Origin: Nageia nagi
Lineage: Eukaryota > Pinophyta
Length of the DNA stretch: 64,000 nt
Reading direction: 5' to 3'
NCBI GenBank assembly: GCA_050084985.1
Contig: JBITNC010000001.1
Span: 137,020,001-137,084,000 of the forward strand
Under the pieces are notes generated by a model. The model saw only the letters and a program-made list of their open reading frames with translations. It was not told the origin of the DNA and searched no databases. Made by a program: the position numbers and the translations under genes. Every line of letters begins with the position of its first letter. Position 1 is the first letter of the stretch. Below are positions 22,986-35,033 of the stretch, in pieces.

Positions 22986-23375
22986 GATGGAAACATCTAG
23001 AGGTCACTTGGCAATTGGGTGCCCTGCCCTTGTATGATGTAAATATATGTTACATGTCATCGTAACAGTGATTATCCAATAAATGTGTAATGTATGAAAA
23101 AGTTATCTTAGAATAATGTCCTTGTTATCACTACATTCACTTTATCCTTTCTTTCATAAAGAAATAACATACCCTAGATAATAGAAAAACATAAAATTTG
23201 TATGTTTGAAGAAAAATCAAAAAACTCCAAAACACTTAATACATTAAGGAATTCGAAGAGAATTTGGATGAAATTATTTGAGAAACATTAAGAGTGAAAC
23301 ATTACATATCAATCTTATTATTCGTTTCATCCCGAACCCAAAAATCATTTGGTAAAAAAAAAAACAAGAGAATGA

Positions 23376-23416
<41 letters not shown>

Positions 23417-25389
23417 CAATGATTCTTGGGTGATTACAATATCCTCTACCAGGGCTATGGATGCCTGACTGGCAGTAGAGCAAGGTTGTAGTGAGATCAA
23501 GGTGGTTAAGCAACTTTCTATGGACCTCTATATGTTTCATATGGATGTATTAGCTCATTAATGTTTCTGAGATAATTCCATGTCAAATGATCTAAGAAGG
23601 GAAATGAATGTCACTACACACACACACGGAGTTTTAGGTTTTTTATCAACATATAATAATATTGTTTGATATCATCTTAGGTTGTTAAATCTTGAAATAA
23701 AGAAAGATAAGGTAGATATTATAATAACTTGGTTATTAATTCAAAGGTCACTTAATCTTTTTGTTATAATGAATATCCTTCATATTATATAATTTGTTGG
23801 TGTTTAGGATCATTCGTTTCATTTTGTTAAACCCATTTTGCACTATTAGACATCTTACCTTTGAACATTATTAAAATAGCTTTTCTTTGGAAAGGATAAG
23901 AATGATTCTTTATTGTTCCCCTGACCAAGATAAAGTTAATGTTCATATACATTCCTAAAAGTCACCATTGTTTTATGTCAAACCATGTTTTCAAAATACC
24001 TATTTCCTTTGAACATTATTAAAATTTGCTTTTCTTTGGTAAGGATAAGAATGATTATTTATTGTTCTCCTAACCAAGATAAAGTTAATGTTCATATGCA
24101 TCCATACATCATTAGTCTCCCTTACCTTTGAACATTATTAAAATTTGCTTTTCTTTGGGAAAGATAAGAATGATTAGTTAATCGTTCTCTTGACCAAGAT
24201 AAAGTTAATGTTCATAACATCTGTAAAGGATTAGTCTACCATGTTAAGTGTTTTATTGTAAAATTGCCAAGTGTGGAAAATAATGCATCTGATTTTGCAA
24301 AAAATTTAATAAAAATATGTCCTTAAATAATCTTAAAATCTAGAAGATTTAATATTTGAAAATAAAAATTTAAAATCTATATATTTTAAAATAATATCTA
24401 AAGTCAATATAAAAATTTAAATTCATGTCTTAAATGATATACTAAAAGATTTATTAAGTTATCATTAGCAACTAGGACTATCTGAAAAATATCTCGGGAA
24501 ACCCGGTAGCCAAAGCTCCGTAGTCCTGTGATAATAATTCCGCTCTCTCAACTGATCTATCATGAAAATTATTTTGTTGTAAAAACCCTTCGTGTCATGG
24601 ATCGTTAGCGATCATTATGTCGATCATCAATGATTTAAATCAAATCAATAACGATTGTTGATTGGCAATGATTCATAAGTAATCGTTGATGATTTATATT
24701 ATTTGAAAATGTACAAAATGAAGTATATTTTCTTTAAATATCTTAAAATTTATTGTGTATAGACAAAACATTAAAAAGCTTCGTTCACTAAGGTGAAAGT
24801 GAACACATTATAAATCACATTATTTTCGCCTAGAAGAATGCTCCAATGTCACATTACTGCCAAATACATCGGCACATGAAGGACTAGTATTGAGTAAACT
24901 TACTAGGGTAAAATGATTAAAATCGCTATTAAAACAAGTCTAAACACAAGAAATTAAGATATTCATAGCAAAATATACTATCATAAAGATAGTATTTTCT
25001 ATATAAATCCACGATGATCACTTTACAATTGTTAACAATAATAAAATATTATCAACGATCTTTGACTAAGTCAAATACGAAAAATAGATCAAACTAAGTT
25101 TGAGCTCAAATGGCAAAACAATCATAGGGTGTAAGAGATCATCTCGAAACCTCGTTTTCAAGAAAAAGGACAACACTATTACAATTCATATACTAAAGAA
25201 AACTTATACGGTATAGGTGCGCTTAGACATGCAAAATGACATAACAGAAATGTCGTGCAACTGTTACACAAGCTCAATACATCATCATACCGAAAATAGT
25301 CACTTTCGAAGTTATAAACTTTATCAAACAACAAAGCTTCTCATTATATATTTTTCAAAATTATCAACCCTACCTTTGGTTGATAATTC
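22986..25389 (+). other. 3' noncoding region of element 1 with three blocks conserved in element 2
   Basis: No open frame or domain. From 5' to 3': a (TA)n run (about 23381-23411) flanked by 'cccaaaaatcatttg' and 'caatgattcttgggtgatta'; the block 'ggctatggatgcctgact' (about 23450); a block repeated three times (about 23855-24215); a stretch of 'atcgttgatgattt'-like short repeats (24600-24700); and a block just before the polypurine tract (25090-25389). The first, third and last blocks recur in the same order in element 2 on the minus strand, so they are ancestral and maintained. Confidence 0.75.
23855..24215. repeat. Three-copy tandem block in the element 1 3' region
   Basis: Copies begin 'cctttgaacattattaaaat' near 23859, 24007 and 24126; each continues 'gcttttctttgg', 'ggataagaatgatt' and 'gaccaagataaagttaatgt'. 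The spacing is about 148 then 120 bp. Element 2 carries a similar block, also about three times (51738-52090). Confidence 0.85.
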
Positions 25390-25404
25390 AAAAAAGGGGA
25401 AAAA
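25390..25404 (+). other. Polypurine tract of element 1
   Basis: AAAAAAGGGGAAAAA, 15 purines directly before the 3' LTR. This is the expected primer for plus-strand synthesis. Confidence 0.92.
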
Positions 25405-28048
25405 TGTAGACACTCGAAATGAACCCTATCTTTAATTTAATAAATAAATAAATAAAACAAGTATTTTTTCTAAAATATATCACATTTAAATAATTGTTGA
25501 TTAAGATTGTGTAACATATGTGTCATGAATAATCTTAACCAAAAGTAAATCAAGAATAATCACTAGCCTCATCATATTTTCGGAACATTATACTTACTAG
25601 TTCTGACTATTTAATCACTCCCTGATGATGTCATCACATCCGGGACCCGGTTCATTCAAAATGTGAACTTCGTTCTCCCCATGATGTCATCATCATATTT
25701 TTGGAATGTTATACTTACTGGTTCCAGCTATTTAATCACTCCTTGATGACATCATCACATTCAGGACCCGTTTCATTCAAAATGTGAACTTCGTTCTCCC
25801 TGTGACATCATCATCATATTTTCGGAATGTTATACTTACTGGTTCTAGCTATTTGATCATTCCCTAATGATGTCATCATTTTTGGGACTCGATTCATTCA
25901 AACTGTGAGCTTCATTTTCCCTGTGACATCATTGTCATATTTTTGGAATGTTATACTTACTGGTTCTGGCTATTTAATCACTCCCTGATGACATCATCAC
26001 TTTCAAGACCTAGTTTCATTCAAAATGTGAACTCCATTCTCCCCATGACATCATCATCATATTTTTAGAATGTTATACTTACTGGTTCTGGCTATTTGAT
26101 CCCTCCCTGATGACATCATCACTTTCAGGACCCAGTTTCATTCAAAATGTGAACTCTGTTCTCCCTATGACATCATCATCATATTTTTGGAATGTTATAC
26201 TTAATGGTTCCAGCTATTTGATCTCTCCCTGATGATGTCATCACTTTCAGGTCCCAGTTTCATTCAAAATGTGAACTCCATTCTCCCCATGATGTCATCA
26301 TCATATTCTTTGGAATGTTATACTTACTGGTTCCAGCTATTTGATCCCTCCTTAATGATGTCATCACTTTTGGGACCTGGTTTCATTCAAAATGTGAACT
26401 CCGTTCTCCCTGTGACATCATCATCATATTTTTAGAATGTTATACTTACTGGTTTTGGCTATTTGATCCCTCCCTAATGACATCATCACTTTCAGGACCT
26501 AGTTTCATTCAAAATGTGAACTCCGTTCTCCCCGTGACATCATCGTCATATTTTTGGAATGTTATACTTACTGGTTCTGACTATTTGATCCCTCCCTGAT
26601 GATGTCATCACTTTTGAGACCTGGTTTCATTCAAAATGTGAACTCCATTCTCCCCATGATGTCATCATCATATTTCTGGAATGATCTACTTCCCAGCTCT
26701 AGCTATTTGGTCACCCCTTGCTAACCTCATCATCTCTGGAACCTGGGCTTTTCCATAACTAAGCTTTATCATTTCCTTCTAGAATGCTTTACTCATCGGC
26801 TTCGACTATTTGGTCACCCCTTGCTGACCTCATCATCTTTGGAACCTGGTTTTTACCAAAACATGACTATCTTATCCTCCGTAACATCATCATTTTATTT
26901 TGGAATGCTTTTACTTCTGAAACACTTAATTTATGGGCTCTGGCTTCTTCGATTATCTCTTGCTAACCTCACCTCTTTCGGAACCTGGGCTTTTCCACAA
27001 CTGAGCTTTATCCTTTCTTCTATGACATCATCATTTCATTTCAGAATGCTTTATCTATTGACTCCAACTTGTTTTGTTTGCTCTAGAAAAACTCCTGGGG
27101 ATCTTAAAATGAACTCATGATTGCAAGTAAAGTACATCAAGGCTTCAATAAGGAATTTATTATGTATGAATATATAATAATCATCGGATCAATCTTTTCG
27201 AACATATATAAAACAAGTGTTCTTATGACCAGTCTAATGTTAATATATAATCGCTAAAAAATCAGTAATGATCTGAGACGATCATGAACAGTTAAACAAA
27301 CAAACAAATCTAAGCCTGGAATAGCCTAATACAGGCAATTTGTAATCATGGATACAAATGGAAGATAATAACATGTCAAAATTTAGTTCAAGAGGTTACC
27401 TGGAATCTAGGGATGGTAAACAAATTAATAACAAACCATTGAGCTTATAAATACAAGCTCTATAGGTGAACAAATGGACCCAATTTTAATATAGCGAAGC
27501 TCTACTAAAATTATATCAGGAGGTTATTAGCAAAGGTTGTAAGCTTGATCAATAGTTAATTTCCTCTTGATTATATTTCCAAAATATGTTGTTCATTTTG
27601 TGAATTCATATGTGAGAGCAGGTATGCTTTTGATGTGTTGTTCATTTTCTGTGTGCAGGGTCAATACAGGAGAATAACGATGAAAGTAAGCACAGAAGAG
27701 AACAACAAAGGAATAGACAAAAACACTTCAAAACTCTGTGAAGATTACTCCAGTACATACAGAGCTGATTGTCAGCGATTCAAAGATTGGTTGACAGTGA
27801 TTCACCAGATAGATAATAAAGATTGATCGTTGTCCATCCACCCACATTGATTGTTATCAATTCGCAATAATCGTTGTCAAATGTTGATTATAGCAGATCA
27901 ATAAAAACTTGCTTATTTGTATTCAAATACTTTAGAATATAATATCATTACTATTATCGATGTGTATTATCGAATATGTTCATGATTAATTATGTTGAAT
28001 GATTTATCTTTCTAAATTGCATTTTAGGTTCATAATTTGATATACACA
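25405..28048 (+). repeat. 3' LTR of element 1
   Basis: 2644 bp, TGTAGACACTCG to ATACACA, followed by GCAAT. It carries the same U3 tandem array (25560-26680, about 10 units) and the TATAAATA box at 27446-27453. Differences from the 5' LTR are dominated by C/T and G/A changes at former CG or CNG sites. A short open frame (ATG at 27679 to 27826) in R/U5 reads 'MKVSTEENNKGIDKNTSKLC'; the 5' LTR has the same frame from 12459 but with a TAG in it. Confidence 0.95.
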
Positions 28049-28860
28049 GCAATAATCATAGGATATGCACAAAATAGGTTTTCTAAGAAGGCTCTAGAGA
28101 TTTTAAGTGGATGCAATTGTTAGGTGTAAAGCTAAACTATAAGATTTTTATGAATTATTCTAGCATGTGCCACCATGGGAGATTTAAAATAAGGTATGTA
28201 AATACATTAAGGATTAGTTGAAAATGGTTTTGCATTGAATGGTAAGGTTGTGAATATCTTGATAAGCATATATTAAAAATATAGAAGAATACACTAGGAT
28301 TGGGAAATATTTGATAAGATGCATGATGTGCACACAATTTTATGGAACATAATCATTGTAATATATGGAATTCATAGCTACAACTAGGATACCCTTCAAC
28401 TCTTTTATATGATGAAGTAATTAGGAACCAAGCTTGAAAACATAACATTTATATGTGATTTGCTTACATGCAACCATGCAATTCTAGTGGATGAGGGTTG
28501 TAAATTCTTTAATATCATGAGTGACTCTTATTGCATTATTCATGGGATGAATTATTATACATGCATAGTTAAGCTTCTAACTCTACTACTAAAATACCCA
28601 AAAACCTAAATTGGGTGTGTGGATATGTCTACTTGGTTCTATAAATCAAATTTTATCATTGTGAGAGTCTTGATAAACATATATAAAAACATGGAACAAT
28701 ACACAAGACTTAGGAATTGTTTGAAAAGATGCATGATAGAAATATAATCATAGTCTACAATGATTATAGGATACATACAAAATGTATTTTCTGAAAAATT
28801 CCATATTTTAAAAATATGTTAAAAATGGTTTTGCATTTAATGTTAAGGTTATAAAATGGG
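28049..28860 (+). pseudogene. PPR tandem array, segment 5, with E-motif end (pseudogene)
   Basis: The PPR unit split by element 1 resumes ('SNNHRICTKW' region), followed by a unit ending in the PPR E region: 'CDLLTCNHAILVDEGCKFF' at about 28450-28515 (family 'LSACSHAGLVDEGCKYF') and 'SDSYCIIHGMNYYTCIVKLL' at about 28525-28585. A further partial unit (28640-28860) follows. Frames are broken by many stops. The E motif marks the C-terminal side of a PLS-type PPR gene, so this was probably the end of one ancestral gene copy. A close relative of 28240-28440 appears at 60800-61010 beyond the transposon nest. Confidence 0.75.
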
Positions 28861-29002
28861 GTATGGTAACTATTAGAAAATGGTAAATACCATGTGCAAA
28901 AATATAAGTGGTATTTTTAATAACTATTTGAACTAGTAGTATATCGATAAGTATTTTATAAGTGGAGGGGGGTAGAGATATTTTAGAAAAGATAGATGGG
29001 AT
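28861..29002. other. Unassigned spacer before element 4
   Basis: No similarity recognised. It ends in GGGAT (28998-29002), the left target duplication of element 4. Confidence 0.5.
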
Positions 29003-29849
<847 letters not shown>

Positions 29850-29852
29850 TTT

Positions 29853-29871
29853 TGGTGAAACCAATGTATCC
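29853..29871 (+). other. Primer-binding site of element 4
   Basis: TGGTGAAACCAATGTATCC follows the LTR after TTT. Element 3 has TGGTGAACCCAACATTC in the equivalent place and the edge element has TGGTGAACCCAACTT, so the three share a primer type distinct from elements 1, 2 and 5. Confidence 0.75.
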
Positions 29872-30171
29872 TACAAACCCTCTAATTTTTATTTTAGGGC
29901 ACTATTTTTTTTAAGGAATCTTGCATTACAAACCCTTGGTTTTATTTAAGTATAAGTGCAAGCAAAATGTAATAGAAGTGCAAGCATGGCATAATAGAAG
30001 GATGAACATAGAGTAGCAAAAGTGTAACAAGTTGTTATTAAGAAAATTACAACTTACCAAAGTTGTAATCTTACTAAAATTCAATTAAATGATATTTAAT
30101 TACAAGATTATGACCTGATTCAAATCCCCCCAAGGAATAAAAAAAATGTTGATATAGGAAAAACCATTCAT
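29872..30171. other. Leader of element 4
   Basis: AT-rich untranslated sequence between primer site and the DUF4283 relic. It contains the short direct repeat 'aagtgcaagca' (29956 and 29987). No gene seen. Confidence 0.5.
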
Positions 30172-30366
30172 AGAGGAGGAAATCAATATCGTACTAGAGC
30201 CTTAATTCTCTAATGATGAGGTTATTTATTTGATTAAGAAAAGTATAATAGAAAAGGAAGAGGAGAAGCTAAAATTAGCCCTTATTGGCTACTTTATGGG
30301 GGTATGACCCCCTCTAGATATGATCCAAAGTTGGATGAAAGCAAGATGGAGTACAAAAGAATGGGT
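30172..30366 (+). pseudogene. DUF4283/zinc-knuckle protein relic, 5' part
   Basis: The frame reads 'FSNDEVIYLIKKSIIEKEEE', 'LIGYFMGV' stop 'PPLDMIQSWMKARWSTKEWV', the N-terminal half of a DUF4283 domain as found in plant L1-type ORF1 proteins and related nucleic-acid-binding proteins. It is cut after 'KEWV' by element 5 and continues in the same frame at 35034. Stops replace an arginine and another residue. Confidence 0.7.
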
Positions 30367-31470
30367 TGTAATGTCCCCAAATTTGTAAAATGTCCACTTT
30401 TTCTCCTCTTGGAGTGTGAAATTCATGGCAAAGGAGGAGAAACCAAAAATAAATTAATTTAAGAGTATTTTATTAATATTTTGCATTTATTTTTGTAACC
30501 AAGGCTAAAGAGACCCTTGAGGCACTCACCCTTGGATTTTATTTGATTAATCTGGCTCAATTATTTGTAATTAATGCAATATTAGTCTCTCATAATGGGA
30601 CATTACATTTATGAGCCATTGATCTTATAATTTGGCATCTCTAGGCAACCATTGTGGGATGTTGGGCTTCCTGGGTCCCTAGATGATTTAATTTGTCATC
30701 CCAAGACAACAGAAGAGGGACGTTGCACTTTGGGTGATTCCAAGGTATGAGAGATCTTATTATAAAAGGAGATGGGATGCATCATTTGGGGACATGCTTG
30801 AAGATCACTAGAGTTTATCTCTTTCTAAGGGTTAGCAGCTAGTGGAGTTATAGCTTTCTAGCTAGCTTAGTGGGAGAGCTCGAGCCAGTGTGGAGGAGTT
30901 CTTACCTAAGCTAGGATAGTAGCTCGAGCCAATGAGGTGGAGTTGCTAGAGTAGCTCAAGCTAGTGAGGTGGAGTTACTGGAATAGTTTGAGCCAGTGTG
31001 GTGGAACTATTCCATCCTAATACACATCCAACTAGCGGGGTAGATCCAGATCCAGCTAGTGTGACCATATTCCAGATATAGATCTAACTTGCCAAATTAG
31101 TGTTAGGAGGCATGTCCTAGATCTAGACCAGTCAAATCAATGTGAGGAGGCTCATCTAGCATTAGGGAGAAGAGGTTGAAGAACTTTTAGGGCCAGATCA
31201 TCCAAATCTACCTTATGAGGGCAAACATCCCCCTTCTTAAGCATTTTGGTATTTTTCCTTGAGTATTGTACTTGTCCATTTGGGACATCCTAGCTCTTAA
31301 AGAATAAAATTCATTTTTGGCTCTATTTCTTTTTCAATTTGTAGATTTGATTTGAATTGAGCTAGTTAGAAAAATATAAAAATATATATAAATTACTAAG
31401 TAGTGATATTTCAACTTGGAATATTACACTTTAACAAAAATTACATTTTGTGAGTTTTGGGGATATTACA
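30367..31470 (+). repeat. 5' LTR of element 5
   Basis: 1104 bp. It contains an internal set of short repeats of the form 'gctcgagccagtgaggtggag' (30890-30990), present in both LTRs. Confidence 0.92.
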
Positions 31471-31471
31471 A

Positions 31472-31483
31472 TGGTATCAAAGC
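31472..31483 (+). other. tRNA-iMet primer-binding site of element 5
   Basis: TGGTATCAAAGC, one base from the plant consensus TGGTATCAGAGC, and one base after the LTR. Confidence 0.9.
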
Positions 31484-31511
31484 TAGTTTTCCTGCCATCT
31501 TGTATTAGCTC

Positions 31512-32790
31512 ATGCTGCCTAAGATCCATAATTACTACTTGAGAGGAAGAAGTGATCCTAATTACCAGCTTAGCTTAAAGGAGAGAGATGTAATAGATCT
31601 GGAGGGATCTAAAGAGTGGGAGGAAGTTAGACAAGGGAACATGGTCGATTCCAACATAGCCATCCTAGATGCATTAAGGAAGATGATGAAGCAATTGTAG
31701 ATACTCACATCCCAAAGAGGGAACCAAACTCCACCACCTAGCTGGGAGAATAGAAACATCCAAGGAGAGATCTCATCTAGGGCTAGATCTCATTACTAAA
31801 AGTCTATACCTTTTCCACCTAAGCCTCTTTTCAGAAAAGAGGAAGATCCAAAGGAGATCTATCAGAGACATCGGGAGAGGCTCGACCAATTGTTTAATGG
31901 GTACATGGCCAAACTAGTAGAGTACAAAAACATCATATCTTTCCAATAATTTCATGGATAATTAGGGGGAGGATAAGAAGGATGTCCACCTATCTTTAAG
32001 GAGCCATTGCAGAAGATCCAATTAGAGAAATTTGATGAAGGTGTAGGGATCTTGGCAAGAGGATGGATTCACCAGCTCCAAACATACCTATATTTCAATT
32101 CCATGGTAGAAAATGAGGCCATATGTTTTGCCACACTCTCCCTAAAGGGATGAGCCTATGAGTGGTGGCACCATGGATTAAAAACATTGGGGCATGACTA
32201 GATCTCAACTTTTGATGAATTTTGCCAAAGGTTGCTAGAATGTTTTGAAAAGAAGACTGAAGAAAGTTACTTCCATGAGCTCACCAAGATCCAATAGAAA
32301 GGTACAGTTGAAGAATATGTAGATGAGTTTATGAATGTTTCTATTATGGTTTTAGATCTATCAAAAGCTAGAAGGATGGCTATGTTCATGGAGGGTTTGA
32401 ATGAAAATATCAGAGCATCTATCAAAGCATTTGAGTCAAACAATCTTGATGAGGTAATCAAAAGGACCATAACACTTGAATCAACCAGTCTGATCTAATA
32501 AAAGAGCAATCAAGGAAGGACGTAGCCACCCCAACAACAAATTGTGCTAGCAAGTAAAACAAATGGGAGCCAAGGAAGGCCCACATCTCCACCAAGGAGA
32601 AATACATGGCTGTTGGAGTAGACATAGAGGGATTAGGATATCTCACATTCTGAAATGAGAAGAAGGAAAATGTGCTTTGTTTGTAGAGGATCATGGGAGC
32701 TAGGCCATCGCTACAATGGGAAGGTGCAGCTCAATTATCTAGAGGTAGTGGAGATTGAGGAACCTGAATCAGATCTATGGAGCATTTCAA
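31512..32790 (+). pseudogene. gag: Element 5 gag relic
   Basis: The frame, with stops and shifts, reads 'MLPKIHNYYLRGRSDPNY', then 'RGWIHQLQTYLYFNSMVENE', 'AYEWWHHGLKTLGHD', 'STFDEFCQRLLECFEKKTEE' and 'GTVEEYVDEFMNVSIMV', a typical plant gypsy capsid. The zinc knuckle ('CFVCRGSWELGHRYNGK', about 32668-32720) has lost its final cysteine. It is in frame with protease after a stop at about 32868. Confidence 0.85.
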
Positions 32791-33230
32791 GATTTATGGA
32801 AGAGTTTTCCACTCATAGCACCTTGGCCACCATTAGTGGAGCACCCCATTGCCCCACATTACACATTTAGGGAAGATTTCTAGGAGAAGAAGTGACTATT
32901 CTTATCGATGGAGGGGCATCTCACAACTTCATTGATGCTTTGTTTGTTGCTGAGAAAGGAGTAAGGATGGATGTTTTTGAAGGATTCAATGTTGCCAATG
33001 CTAATGACCAGATCTCATTTTGCAATAAGGTGATTAGATAACCTCCAATTGAGACCAATAATTACTCCTTGAGAAGTGATTTCTATGTATATCCCATGGG
33101 AGGGACCTTGCACATGGTCTTTGGAATTCAATGGCTAAAAACTTTGGGGGAGATTAGGATAAATTATGACATCTTGGAAATGAAGTTCCTGGCAAATGGA
33201 AAGGAGGTCATCATGAGAGGATTATAGGGT
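32791..33230 (+). pseudogene. Element 5 aspartic protease relic
   Basis: 'VTILIDGGASHNFID' (about 32893-32937) is the D-x-G-A/S active site of gypsy proteases of the 'DSGASHNFI' type. 'YVYPMGGTLHMVFGIQWLKT' and 'INYDILEMKFLANGKEV' follow, as expected. TAG/TAA stops occur at 32868, 33040 and 33225. Confidence 0.85.
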
Positions 33231-33260
33231 AGCAATAGGGACACTTTACAAGCCCATTGA

Positions 33261-33707
33261 TTGGAAGTAATAGAAGATCCAAAGCAGCAACATCGAATCA
33301 TTCCTCACATCCCAAATAGAACTACCATGCAAGACATCACCCAGTCCCAAGGTAACATGCCCACATTTGCTCAGCCACTAACAAATTGGTTAAGAGTGTT
33401 CTTTTTCTGGATAATAAGTTGGAGGTTGATTGAAGATTGGAAACAAGTGATAATACTTACTGGTCAAATTTACTTCTCTTTGGCATATATGTCCCTATTA
33501 CAAGTATATTGCTACAAAATGTTTTGGGATAAATTGTCCATCATCTTACTTAAAATGAGAAATAGAGGGATTGGAGATTTGGTATTACTTCATCATACTT
33601 TTCCTTATGAACCACTCAGCCACTTAGACCATTGGGATGTTGGGAAAAATGTATTCATGCTTGTTAAAATTGTAGATTCTCCCTCCCAGCATGTGATGCA
33701 GTCCTAG
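33261..33707 (+). pseudogene. Unrecognised ORF after protease in element 5
   Basis: A 148-residue frame stands where RT should begin. It has 'IPHIPNRTTMQDITQ', 'MPTFAQPLTNWLRVFFFWII', 'RGIGDLVLLHHTFPYEPLSH' and 'NVFMLVKIVDSPSQH'. None of the RT, RNase H or integrase boxes appears, and I do not recognise a family. It may be antisense or out-of-frame remains of pol, or an ORF particular to this non-autonomous family. The frame continues past a TAG to 'DNPLALLDFIQDLDVGLWRYE'. Confidence 0.45.
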
Positions 33708-33924
33708 ATAGAAGATAACCCACTAGCACTCCTTGATTTCATTCAGGACTTGGATGTTGGGTTGTGGAGATATGAAGGTAGACATTTTGGCCATCACTTG
33801 TAGTAAAAAATCAAAACTCTTTCTCCTTATTCTTTCATCTACATTACAACTTTTTAGGATGGTAAAGAGAAGGGCCAATTTATCTTGAGTTGCTTGGGGA
33901 AAAGCAATTCAAGAAGGAGAGACT

Positions 33925-35028
33925 TGTAATATCCCCAAATTTGTAAAACATCCACTTTCTCTCCTCTTGGAGTGTGATGTTCATGGCAAAGGAGGAGAAA
34001 CCAAAAATAAATTAATTTAGGAGTATTTTATTAATATTTTGCATTTATTTCTGTAACCAAGGCTAAAGATACCCTTGAGGCACTCACCCTTGGATTTTAT
34101 TTAATTAATATGGCTCAATTATTTGTAATTAATGCATATTAGTCTCTCATAATGGGATGTTGCATTTATGAGCCATTGATCTTGTAATTTGGCATCTCTA
34201 GGCAACCATTGTGGGATGTTGGGCTTCTTGGGTCCCTAGATAATTTAATTTATCATCCCAAGACACTAGAAGAGGGACGTTGCACTTTGGGTGATTCCAA
34301 GGTATGAGAGATCTTGTTATAAAAGGAGATGGGATGCATCATTTGGGGGCATGCTTGAAGATCATCAGAGCTTATCCCTTTTCGGGGGTTAGCAGCTAGT
34401 GGAGTTGTAGCTTTCCAACTAGCTTAGTGGGAGAGCTCAAGCCAGTGTGGAGGAGTTCTTACCTAAGCTAGGATAGTAGCTCGAGCTAGTGAGGTGTAGT
34501 TGCTAGAGTAGCTCGAGCCAGTGAGGTGGAGTTACTGGAATAGTTCAAGCTAGTGTGGTGGAACTATTCTATTCCTGATCCAAATCTAGCTAGTGGGGTA
34601 GATCTAGATCCAACTAGTGCAACCATATTCTAGATCTAGATCTAACCTACCAAATCAATGTGAGGAGGCACATCCTAGATCCAGATTAGCTAAATTAGTA
34701 TGAGGAGGCTCATCCAGCATTGGGGAGAAGAGGTTGAAGAACTTGTAGGGCTAGATCATTCAAATCTACCTTATGAGGGAAAACATCCCCCTTCTTGAGC
34801 ATTTGGGTATTTTTCCTTAAGTATTGTACTTGTCCATTTGGGATGTTCTAGCTCTTGAAGAATAAAATTCATTTCTGGCTCTATTTCTAGTTCAATTTGC
34901 AGATCTGATTTGAATTGAGCTAGTTAGAAAAATATAAAAATATATATAAATTCCTAAGTAGTGATATTTCAACTTGGAATATTACACTTTAACAAAAATC
35001 ATATTTTGTGAGTTTTGGGGATATTACG
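33925..35028 (+). repeat. 3' LTR of element 5
   Basis: 1104 bp, colinear with the 5' copy. Differences seen are mostly transitions. Confidence 0.92.
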
Positions 35029-35033
35029 TGGGT

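Larger units (their letters stand above)
10155..28048 (+). mobile_element. Element 1: Tat-lineage Ty3/gypsy LTR retrotransposon, 17.9 kb
   Basis: Boundaries are exact. The LTRs start TGTAGACACTCG and end GATATACACA, and GCAAT (10150-10154 and 28049-28053) flanks the element as a perfect target duplication. Domain order is gag, protease, RT, RNase H, a second RNase H and integrase, followed by an extra ORF and about 2.5 kb of noncoding 3' DNA before the polypurine tract. The second RNase H with its own D-E-D-D residues is diagnostic of the plant Tat/Ogre lineage. From the frameshift near 15500 to the pol end everything is in one frame, broken by about ten stops. In a stretch of about 140 bases I compared by eye (12061-12200 against the 3' LTR) the two LTRs differ at three sites, all transitions, so the insertion is not ancient by conifer standards. 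Confidence 0.95.
30367..35028 (+). mobile_element. Element 5: short Ty3/gypsy-type element with gag and protease only
   Basis: LTRs 30367-31470 and 33925-35028 (1104 bp each), starting TGTAATRTCCCC and ending GGGGATATTACA (last base G in the right copy). TGGGT is duplicated at 30362-30366 and 35029-35033. The primer site TGGTATCAAAGC (31472) is the tRNA-iMet type, and a purine tract (33911-33924) precedes the right LTR. Only 2454 bp lie between the LTRs: gag, protease, then an unrecognised frame, with no RT, RNase H or integrase. It inserted inside the DUF4283 coding sequence. Confidence 0.92.
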
